A stretch of 12,519 nucleotides of DNA, from contig JAFDHU010000009.1 of the NCBI GenBank assembly GCA_019308625.1, positions 1-12,519 on the forward strand, given 5' to 3'. The notes beneath the pieces are model-generated. The model saw only the letters and a program-made list of their open reading frames with translations, was not told the origin of the DNA and searched no databases. This document shows positions 7,017-12,519 of this stretch, piece after piece; the stretch's first letter is position 1; each line of letters begins with the position of its first letter. A program made the translations under genes and the position numbers. The stretch comes from Deltaproteobacteria bacterium. Lineage in GTDB: Bacteria > Desulfobacterota > Desulfobaccia > Desulfobaccales > 0-14-0-80-60-11.

Positions 7017-7445
7017 TCAAAACCCTCGGGTTTGGGCAATCCTCTCCAGAGTGGCTCGCTGGATGCGTTCCTCGTGCTCGGCTTTGCGCCGATAAGCCTG
7101 GTTGATTTTTCCCACCAGGTCCTCAATCTCGGTGGGCTTCATCAGATAATCAAAGGCCCCCAGTTTCATCCCTTCAATGGCTGTTTCCACCGTGGCATGG
7201 CCGGTGAGCATGATGACCTCGGTAAGGGGACGAATTTTCTTCAGCTCCCTTAAGGTATCTACGCCGCTCAAACCAGGCATAAGGACGTCCAGAATAACCA
7301 CATCCACCTCTTTCCCTTTGATATAGTCCAGCGCCTGCTCACCGTTGAAAGCGGTGGCCACTGCAAAGCCGCGGGCCTCCAGACGCATGGCCAGGGGTTC
7401 CACAAATTGTTCCTCGTCGTCCACCAGGAGCACTCTGACTTTCAT
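7017..7445 (-). CDS. Receiver-only response regulator (third in window)
   Basis: A 142-residue protein: one CheY-like receiver with D9-D10, phospho-acceptor D53 in VVILDVLMPG, T81 in MLTGHATVETAIEGMKLGAF and K103 in LMKP, followed by a charged helical tail (about 115-142). The receiver resembles the NtrC-type receivers of Desulfobacterota, but no AAA+ or DNA-binding domain follows. The longest open frame begins at 7592 inside the permease gene and spans a promoter; ATG 7445 is chosen because AAGGAG lies six bases upstream. It is downstream of the permease on the same strand but has its own promoter. No kinase is adjacent, so its phosphate donor may be the kinase at 2438-4174 or one elsewhere. 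Its stop lies 28 bp from that of the convergent PEP-synthase-like gene, and no clear terminator separates them. Confidence 0.93.
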   Translation of the reverse strand: MKVRVLLVDDEEQFVEPLAMRLEARGFAVATAFNGEQALDYIKGKEVDVVILDVLMPGLSGVDTLRELKKIRPLTEVIMLTGHATVETAIEGMKLGAFDYLMKPTEIEDLVGKINQAYRRKAEHEERIQRATLERIAQTRGF

Positions 7446-7484
7446 GATATTCTCCTTCTTTGAGGCACGTAACTGGCCGTCTTC

Positions 7485-7513
7485 ATTGTAATTTCGGAGA
7501 CCACCCCTGTCAA
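7485..7513 (-). promoter_or_regulatory. Sigma70-type promoter of the third receiver gene
   Basis: On the minus strand TTGACA (7513-7508), a 17-bp spacer and TACAAT (7490-7485; one mismatch). Transcription would start near 7478, about 33 nt before the ATG at 7445. It sits in the 83-bp gap after the permease gene, so the receiver can be expressed independently of the permease. The -35 box and the five bases after it (TTGACAGGGGT) are identical to the promoter at 4403. Confidence 0.65.
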
Positions 7514-7528
7514 GCTGAATAAGCTGGC

Positions 7529-9268
7529 TCAAAACACCCACAAAAGATAAACGGAGGCCAAGGCCACGGTGATCAGCATGGGGACAAAACACGCCTTCAT
7601 ATAATAGAGAAAGGAAATGTGATACCCGGCCTTTTCGGCCAGCCCCACGGTGACCACGTTGGCCGAAGCCCCGATCATGGTGCCGTTACCCCCGAAACAG
7701 GCGCCCAGAGCCAGGGCCCACCACAACACCCCGCTTTCCGCCCCGGGAATGGTGGTGTTCAAAAAGGCAATAATGGGCAGCATAGTGGCCGTGAAGGGAA
7801 TGTTGTCCACGGCGGCGGAGACCAAAGCCGAGACCCATACTACCATGAGCACCGCCACCGTCAAATTGCCTCGGGACACTTGGGCCACCCATTCGGCGAT
7901 GGCCTGGATCAACCCGGTCTCTTCGGCTGCCGCCACCACGATAAACAAAGCCATGAAAAACACCAGCGTGGGCCATTCCACCTCATGTTCCAGCATCTCC
8001 ACAATATCCCCCCGGGAGACGGCCAGCAACAGCATGGCCCCGGTCAGAGCAGCAATGGAGGGCTCCATATGCAGAACCGAATGGATGATAAACAGAAATA
8101 TGGTGAAGGCCAAAAAACCCAGGGAGTACATTAGTAATTTCTTGTCGGTGATGCGGTATTCCTGCCTCAAAAACTCCAGGGTGCGGTCCAGATCCTTGAC
8201 CTCTGCCTGAAAGTAAGCCTTTTTGTACCAGTAAATATAATAAATAATCGTCACCACCATACAGATGGCGACGATAATGGTGAGATTCATCACAAAATCC
8301 ATAAAGGAGAGCTTGGCATAGGAGCCGATGAGGATGTTGGGGGGGTCGCCGATCAGGGTGGCGGTCCCCCCTACGTTGGAGGCAAAGACTTCGGGAATCA
8401 ACAAAGCGATGGGGTTGACCTTCAGGGTCAGGGCGATTTCAATGGTGACAGGGATCATCAGGAGCATGGTGGTGACGTTGTCCAAAAAAGCCGAGGTCAC
8501 CGCGGTGACCAACATCAAGATGCAGGACAAGACAAAGACCTTGCCTCGGGCCATGGCATAGGATTTATAGGCCAGCCACTGGAACATGCCGGTCTTTTTC
8601 AGGACCCCCACGATGATCATCATGCCCATGAGAAGAAAGATAACGTTCATGTCAATGGCGTGGATGGCGTCTGCAAAAGACAGGATGAAATAGCGGGAAT
8701 CAAAGGTGCCCGCGGTATAGCTGATAAACATAACCAGAGCGGCGCCCAACAGGGCTGCCAGGGTGCGGTGCATCAACTCGAGGGCGATGATCACATAGAC
8801 CAACAGGAGGACGCTGGTGGCCATCCAAAAGGCCGGGGTGATTTTCCGCTTGAGGGTGAAGTCCTGGGAGGCCTTGAACAGCCGGCGGCCTTCCTGGTCA
8901 TAGCCGGCCGGGAAGACCTCTACCGGGGTGGGGGGCAAGGCCTGCCAGTTGGGCTTGTGAGCCGCCACTTCCACTTTAGCCCCGTCAAGGGCACCGGCCG
9001 GCAGGAGAAAATCGCCGAAAAAGCTGCCTTGGGCTCCGGTGGTGAAGTGGTCTTCCATTCCTGCCGGCTTGACCGGCCGGCCATTGATCAGGACCTCCAC
9101 CTCTACTCCCTTGATTCCTCTGCCCTGAGGATTTTTCATCTTTCCGGACAGGGTCAGGCGATCGCCCAGGACGGCCTGAGCTGCTTGGGCAACAGGGGGG
9201 GAGGGGGAAAGCGCTAGAATGGCCAAAATGCTGGTGATAACAACAAGATGCAAAAAAGTCCGGATCAT
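7529..9268 (-). CDS. Ion-transporter-superfamily (ArsB/NhaD/SLC13-like) permease with secreted N-terminal domain
   Basis: A 579-residue inner-membrane permease. Residues 1-31 form a signal peptide (hydrophobic 8-20, AQAAQA cleavage region). Residues about 33-140 form an extracytoplasmic beta-rich domain resembling a carboxypeptidase-regulatory/Ig-like fold (GRGIKGVEVEVLINGRPV). From 147 on there are about eleven membrane helices. Two inverted-repeat halves are marked by SAFLDNVTT (259-267) with GTATLIGDPPNILIG (301-315), and by AAVDNIPFT (485-493) with GGNGTMIGASANVV (526-539). These are typical of the ArsB, NhaD and citrate-Mg families. Substrate cannot be told: an organic or inorganic anion by cation symport, or Na+/H+ exchange. 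An extended -10 promoter lies upstream, and AGGAG sits 10 bases before the ATG. The third receiver gene follows on the same strand, which suggests a regulatory link. Confidence 0.9.
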   Translation of the reverse strand: MIRTFLHLVVITSILAILALSPSPPVAQAAQAVLGDRLTLSGKMKNPQGRGIKGVEVEVLINGRPVKPAGMEDHFTTGAQGSFFGDFLLPAGALDGAKVEVAAHKPNWQALPPTPVEVFPAGYDQEGRRLFKASQDFTLKRKITPAFWMATSVLLLVYVIIALELMHRTLAALLGAALVMFISYTAGTFDSRYFILSFADAIHAIDMNVIFLLMGMMIIVGVLKKTGMFQWLAYKSYAMARGKVFVLSCILMLVTAVTSAFLDNVTTMLLMIPVTIEIALTLKVNPIALLIPEVFASNVGGTATLIGDPPNILIGSYAKLSFMDFVMNLTIIVAICMVVTIIYYIYWYKKAYFQAEVKDLDRTLEFLRQEYRITDKKLLMYSLGFLAFTIFLFIIHSVLHMEPSIAALTGAMLLLAVSRGDIVEMLEHEVEWPTLVFFMALFIVVAAAEETGLIQAIAEWVAQVSRGNLTVAVLMVVWVSALVSAAVDNIPFTATMLPIIAFLNTTIPGAESGVLWWALALGACFGGNGTMIGASANVVTVGLAEKAGYHISFLYYMKACFVPMLITVALASVYLLWVF

Positions 9269-9317
9269 CTCTGGCTAGCTCCTGAGCATTCACCCGCAGG
9301 GGAATCACAGCTTGTGA

Positions 9318-9346
9318 ATTATTACACATTGTTCCGCATCTGTCAA
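9318..9346 (-). promoter_or_regulatory. Extended -10 sigma70-type promoter of the permease gene
   Basis: On the minus strand TTGACA (9346-9341), a 17-bp spacer and AATAAT (9323-9318), with TGT directly before the -10 hexamer, which is the extended -10 signature. Transcription would start near 9311, about 43 nt before the permease ATG. Confidence 0.7.
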
Positions 9347-9389
9347 AAATAAAATATCCTAACTTCTCTTTTATCCTGTGTTTTAAACC

Positions 9390-9418
9390 TTGACTTTTGC
9401 GGCAGCCTGAATTAAAAA
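9390..9418 (+). promoter_or_regulatory. Possible promoter of the CBS-CBS-permease operon
   Basis: TTGACT (9390-9395; five of six), a 17-bp spacer and TAAAAA (9413-9418; four of six) in A-rich DNA. It is weaker than the other promoters here. A start near 9425 would give a leader of about 34 nt before ATG 9459. The gap between the two divergent genes holds no other good candidate on this strand. Confidence 0.4.
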
Positions 9419-9458
9419 AAAGCAGTTTGTGAAATATTTATCAAGGCCCGGAGCCCAC

Positions 9459-9983
9459 ATGCCTCACAAAAAAAAGGTACGGGAAATTATGATACCTTTG
9501 CAGGATTATCCCCACATCCCCTACTGGTTTACTCTCCGTCAGGCGGTGGGCTTGGTGCGGGAGTCGGCCATTAAGTATGCCGGCGTCTTCGAGCCCCGCA
9601 GCGTGCTGGTTTTCAATGAAAAATACCAGATCGTCGGCATCCTGACCTTGCGGGACATCATAAAGGGTCTGGAACCCGGATTTTTAAAAGAAAGCGAGTT
9701 GATCAAGCTGGACCCTGCCCTCGCTGTCGTCATGGAGGACCTCTTGGGTCCGGCCATGGAAAGGCAGGCGGAACGGCCAGTGGGCGAAGTCATGAGTCCC
9801 ATCAAGGTTTCGGTGAAAGCCGATGACTCCCTGGTCAAAGCCCTTTTCCTGATGGTCAGGGAGAACGTGGGCATGATGCCGGTAATGGAAGACGACCGGG
9901 TGGTGGGCATGCTGCGGCTTACAGATTTATTTATGGAAGTTTCCCAGGCACTTATGGAGAAAACGGCCCCCAAGATGGGATAA
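9459..9983 (+). CDS. Tandem CBS-domain protein 1
   Basis: A 174-residue soluble protein made of a CBS pair (Bateman module): CBS1 about 8-72 (EIMIPLQDYPHIPYW, then SVLVFNEKYQIVGILTLRDI) and CBS2 about 108-165 (VGEVMSPIKVSVKADDSL, then MMPVMEDDRVVGMLRLTDLF). CBS pairs bind adenine nucleotides and usually control an attached or partner protein. No other domain is present, so it would act in trans. The GTG start at 9429 was rejected: ATG 9459 has GGAG five bases upstream, and it gives the same 174-residue length and N-terminal alignment as the next gene. The next paralogue follows after 40 bp. The shared operon with a permease suggests energy-dependent gating of transport (inference). Confidence 0.9.
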   Translation: MPHKKKVREIMIPLQDYPHIPYWFTLRQAVGLVRESAIKYAGVFEPRSVLVFNEKYQIVGILTLRDIIKGLEPGFLKESELIKLDPALAVVMEDLLGPAMERQAERPVGEVMSPIKVSVKADDSLVKALFLMVRENVGMMPVMEDDRVVGMLRLTDLFMEVSQALMEKTAPKMG

Positions 9984-10023
9984 ATCAAGCTTCTTAAAAC
10001 CCCAAAGACAGAGAAGGAAAAAA

Positions 10024-10548
10024 ATGAATACCGAACGTTTGGTCAGGGAGATCATGATTCCCCTCACGGATTATCCCCATATCCCTTATTGGTTCAGCGT
10101 GAGGGAGGCCATTGCCATGCTCAAGGCGGCGGCGGCAGACCCCACCAAAAAGGTCCTGCCTTACCTGGTGTTGGTTTTTGATGAAAAATACCAGCTTCTG
10201 GGTTACCTGGGCATCCAGGAGATGCTCCGCGGCATTGAACCCCGCTTCTTGAAGACCAAGGAGATCCCGCATTTCCTGGGGCCGGAAACGATGGATATGA
10301 CTCTGGGCACCCTCTGGAAGGACTTATTCACCCGCCAATGTAAAGAAGAGGCCAAAAAGCCGGTGCGCGAGGTGATGGCTCCCATCCGGGCCACCAGCAA
10401 CGCCACCGATCCTATTGTCAAAGCAGCCTTTATCATGCTCCACACCGATACCTGGATTCTCCCCGTCATGGAGGAAAAGAAAGTTGCTGGTATCGTCCGT
10501 CTGGTGGACATTTTCAAGGAGTTGACTGCCCAAGTGCTGGAAGTCTGA
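10024..10548 (+). CDS. Tandem CBS-domain protein 2
   Basis: A 174-residue paralogue of the preceding protein with the same two-CBS layout: CBS1 about 8-72 (VREIMIPLTDYPHIPYWF, LVLVFDEKYQLLGYLGIQEM) and CBS2 about 113-165 (VREVMAPIRATSNATDPI, WILPVMEEKKVAGIVRLVDI). The N-terminal block REIMIPLxDYPHIPYWF is almost unchanged between the copies, while the middle (about 75-110) differs strongly. They probably arose by tandem duplication and may form a heterodimeric Bateman module. Upstream AGAAGGAAAAAA gives a ribosome-binding site close to the ATG. The permease gene starts 12 bp after its stop, so the two are co-transcribed and probably translationally coupled. Confidence 0.9.
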   Translation: MNTERLVREIMIPLTDYPHIPYWFSVREAIAMLKAAAADPTKKVLPYLVLVFDEKYQLLGYLGIQEMLRGIEPRFLKTKEIPHFLGPETMDMTLGTLWKDLFTRQCKEEAKKPVREVMAPIRATSNATDPIVKAAFIMLHTDTWILPVMEEKKVAGIVRLVDIFKELTAQVLEV

Positions 10549-10560
10549 GGGGAAGTGATC

Positions 10561-12147
10561 ATGGTGAACCACATGGACCAAGAGAAAGGGGTTGAAGCCG
10601 AGAAGGCCGGCCTGCCAGAGATGCCCGAAGAAATAGTCCTTGCGCCTCCTGTAAGGGTTATTGATTGGAAGCGCATCTTTTTCATTTTTTTGGGCTTTGC
10701 CGTTTTTGCATTTTTTTATTTTTATCCCGGGTTTCCCGATGCGGTGGATCCCCACGGCAAGGTCTTTAAACTTTCCTGGACCGGCAAGCTCTCTGTGGGC
10801 CTGTTCCTTATGGCCGGGGTATGGTGGGTCTTTGAGGTCATGCCCATCGGCGGCACCGCCATTGCCATCGGTGTTGTCCAGACCATGTTTCTCATCCGCC
10901 CGGCCAAGCAGGCCTTGGGGGACTTTATGGACCCCTCGGTGTGGTTCATCTTCGGCTCAGTGGTCATCGGCTTTGCCTTCACCCGAGTGGGCCTGACCAA
11001 GCGCATGGCTTATAAAATGCTGGAAGTGGTGGGGGAGCGCACCAGCATGATCTATCTCGGTGCCTTTGTGGTCACTGCCGCCATGACCCACCTCATGGCC
11101 CATACCGCGGTGGCGGCCGCTATCTTTCCCTTGCTTATGGCAATCCACGCGCTTTATACCGATCAGGAGGGACCCACCCGGTTCGGCAAGGGCCTGTTTA
11201 TCGGCATGGCCTGGGTAGCTGGCGCCGGCTCCATCGTCACCTACCTGGGCGCCGCCCGGGGCGTGGCCGCCGCCGGCATGTTCAAGGAGTTCACCAAGGG
11301 GCTGACCATCTCCGGCATCCCCTATCCCGAGGGCTATGATGTGGGCTTTTTTGAACTCACCTGGTACATGTTCCCCATCGGCTGGCTTATGGTTTTTCTG
11401 CTTTGGCTCATTATTATGGTCATTTTCCGGCCAGAACGTCCCCGCATTGAGGGTCTCAGGGAAAAAGCCCGGGCCCTCAGCCGGGAACTCGGGCCCATGA
11501 CCGGTCGGGAATACTTTGTGATTCTCATCGTGGCCTTGGTTGTGGCGATGTTCATGCTCAATTCTTTTCTGCCCAAATGGGGGGTGCTGGAAAAGCCCTT
11601 CAGCCGGGCCGGGATCGTCTTAATCGCCACTCTGGCCTTCTTTCTCACCAAAACCCTGAGCATCGAGGATCTGGAAGCCATTCCCTGGAACATCATCCTT
11701 CTGTTCGGCGGGGCCATGAGCATCGGTTTCTGCCTCTGGCAAACCGGGGCCGCAGAGTGGCTGGCAGTGCATTGGCTCACCATGTTCCTGGGGGCTCATT
11801 GGCTGGCTTTTGTGCTGGCCATTGCCTTCTTTGTCCTCATCATGACCAACTTCATCATGAACGTGGCTGCCATCGCCATCTCTCTGCCGGTGTCTCTGGT
11901 CATCGCCAAGTATTTGGGCGTGGCACCTCATGTAATTCTCTTCTCCTCCCTGGTAACTGCCGGCATGCCTTTCATCCTGCTCATCGGCGCCGCCCCCAAC
12001 GCCATCGCCTATGAAAGCAAGCAGTTCACTACCGGGGAATTCTTCATTTACGGCTGGATACCCAATGTGGTGCTCATGGTGGTTTTGGGCATTTTCTGCT
12101 ATTTCATCTGGCCGATGATGGGAATGCCGGTTCTGGCGGGCAAGTAG
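10561..12147 (+). CDS. DASS/SLC13-like anion permease
   Basis: A 528-residue inner-membrane protein with a cytoplasmic N-terminus of about 38 residues and roughly eleven to twelve helices. DASS-family landmarks are IPWNIILLFGGAMSIG (374-389), TNFIMNVAAIAISLPV (429-444) and LLIGAAPNAIAYES (473-485); an equivalent helix-turn in the first half is MAHTAVAAAIFPLL (179-192). Known relatives move di- and tricarboxylates or sulfate with sodium. The usual Ser-Asn-Thr turns read A-H-T and M-N-V here, so ion coupling or substrate may differ. The GTG at 10555 was rejected because GAGGGGA lies seven bases before ATG 10561. It is the last gene of the CBS operon and is followed after 54 bp by a strong terminator. 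In a sulfate reducer a sulfate or carboxylate importer is plausible, but unproven. Confidence 0.9.
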   Translation: MVNHMDQEKGVEAEKAGLPEMPEEIVLAPPVRVIDWKRIFFIFLGFAVFAFFYFYPGFPDAVDPHGKVFKLSWTGKLSVGLFLMAGVWWVFEVMPIGGTAIAIGVVQTMFLIRPAKQALGDFMDPSVWFIFGSVVIGFAFTRVGLTKRMAYKMLEVVGERTSMIYLGAFVVTAAMTHLMAHTAVAAAIFPLLMAIHALYTDQEGPTRFGKGLFIGMAWVAGAGSIVTYLGAARGVAAAGMFKEFTKGLTISGIPYPEGYDVGFFELTWYMFPIGWLMVFLLWLIIMVIFRPERPRIEGLREKARALSRELGPMTGREYFVILIVALVVAMFMLNSFLPKWGVLEKPFSRAGIVLIATLAFFLTKTLSIEDLEAIPWNIILLFGGAMSIGFCLWQTGAAEWLAVHWLTMFLGAHWLAFVLAIAFFVLIMTNFIMNVAAIAISLPVSLVIAKYLGVAPHVILFSSLVTAGMPFILLIGAAPNAIAYESKQFTTGEFFIYGWIPNVVLMVVLGIFCYFIWPMMGMPVLAGK

Positions 12148-12201
12148 GAAAGCAGGACGGTTTTAAGGAAAAGGTTCCAAGAGAAAGTCAGATTTCTTTT
12201 C

Positions 12202-12242
12202 AAAAAAGTTGGCGGCCTGCCGAGAGACCGCCAACTTTTTTT
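12202..12242. terminator. Strong intrinsic terminator, probably bidirectional
   Basis: AAAAAAGTTGGCGG (12202-12215) pairs with CCGCCAACTTTTTT (12228-12241) around a 12-base loop. The stem has a GC-rich core with a T-run on the plus strand and, because of the A-run on the left arm, also on the minus strand. It closes the CBS-permease operon, and is placed to stop the convergent minus-strand gene ending at 12411. Confidence 0.9.
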
Positions 12243-12246
12243 CTTA

Positions 12247-12266
12247 GTAATTCAGTGTAATTCAGT
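12247..12266 (+). repeat. Tandem duplication of a 10-bp unit
   Basis: GTAATTCAGT occurs twice in direct succession just after the terminator. It is too short and isolated to suggest a function, and is probably replication slippage in non-coding DNA. Confidence 0.7.
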
Positions 12267-12410
12267 CCACTCCGGGATAAAAGTCCTCGAAGGTTTCCCC
12301 TAGGCACCGATCTTACCTGGAAATTATGAAAAGGCTGGGTGAGGTCGCGTTCCCACTTTTGCTTCGAGTTCCTACTTATGCTGGCCCCGCCTTGGCTGGC
12401 CCATAATGGT

Positions 12411-12518
12411 TTAGCTGACCAGCTGCTTGTAAGGCAGGGTCTCGAACTTCCACTCATTGGTTTCCTTGTTGTACTGGGAGATGGTGAAGACTTTCCATTT
12501 CTCGTCGTCGATTTTGGG
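12411..12518 (-). CDS. C-terminal end of a protein, possibly adenylylsulfate reductase subunit A (partial)
   Basis: The last 35 codons of a gene that enters from the right edge, ending at TAA 12411-12413. The reading begins PKIDDEKWKVFTISQYN and ends LPYKQLVS. The layout D-D-x2-W-x-x-F-x2-S-x-Y-x4-T-x-x-W-x5-P resembles the extreme C-terminus of AprA, the flavoprotein subunit of dissimilatory APS reductase, as I remember it. That would fit a sulfate reducer. The fragment is very short, no catalytic residue is in view, and the match is from memory, so another flavoprotein or an unrelated protein is possible. A longer frame on this strand (12200-12457) runs through the terminator and was not accepted. 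Some 170 bp of apparently non-coding DNA separates this stop from the terminator. Confidence 0.45.
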   Translation of the reverse strand, partial: PKIDDEKWKVFTISQYNKETNEWKFETLPYKQLVS

Positions 12519-12519
12519 G

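Noticed and set aside
7020..7033. AAACCC-TC-GGGTTT palindrome as a terminator between the convergent genes
   Set aside because: A two-base loop cannot form this hairpin fully, there is no T-run, and the site lies within the coding end of the receiver gene.
7446..7592. Longer N-terminus for the third receiver protein
   Set aside because: The extra codons overlap the end of the permease gene and contain the receiver's own promoter; a good ribosome-binding site precedes ATG 7445, and the receiver fold begins there.
7619..8210. Plus-strand open frames of 171 and 186 codons opposite the first permease
   Set aside because: Antisense shadows of a membrane-protein gene: the translations are rich in His/Gln/Gly or Thr/Met and look like no known protein.
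1..12519. CRISPR arrays, tRNA or rRNA genes
   Set aside because: No regularly spaced repeats, and no cloverleaf or conserved rRNA segments, were seen on either strand.

Overview
The window looks like chromosomal DNA of an anaerobic, probably sulfate-reducing, member of the Desulfobacterota (former Deltaproteobacteria). The grounds are the style of its short receiver proteins, the pairing of several SLC13-type permeases with two-component and CBS proteins, and a 35-residue C-terminal fragment at the right edge that resembles the end of adenylylsulfate reductase AprA. This is an inference from protein style; there is no rRNA or other marker gene in the window.

Layout. Positions 1-771 hold no intact gene: a REP-like hairpin (56-73), a decayed insertion-sequence transposase (about 162-418, minus strand) and an unassigned stretch. 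From 4174 down to 772 a minus-strand signalling cluster encodes, in order of transcription, a membrane Cache-sensor histidine kinase, a receiver-only response regulator, a short protein with an intact phospho-acceptor histidine but a decayed ATPase domain, and a second receiver-only regulator. A near-consensus sigma70 promoter for this cluster lies back to back with another one that drives a plus-strand PEP-synthase-like protein (4472-6988), whose usual C-terminal PEP/pyruvate barrel is replaced by an unrecognised domain. Converging on it from the right are a third receiver-only regulator (7017-7445), with its own promoter, and an ion-transporter-superfamily permease that carries a secreted N-terminal domain (7529-9268). 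Divergent from that permease is a plus-strand operon of two tandem CBS-domain proteins and a DASS/SLC13-like permease (9459-12147), closed by a strong hairpin terminator that probably also serves the convergent gene entering from the right edge.

How the genes may work together. Kinase, receiver, histidine phosphotransfer-like protein and second receiver are the four parts of a Spo0-type phosphorelay (KinA, Spo0F, Spo0B, Spo0A), except that the last receiver has no DNA-binding domain. All three receivers in the window lack an output domain, so output would have to be by protein contact. Plausible targets are the permeases, the PEP-synthase-like enzyme or regulators elsewhere. The CBS pair next to the second permease suggests gating by adenine nucleotides. 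The transported substrate cannot be read from the sequence; sulfate or an organic anion are candidates.

Several starts were moved from the longest open frame because of ribosome-binding sites, neighbouring genes, paralogue alignment or promoters lying inside the longer frame.
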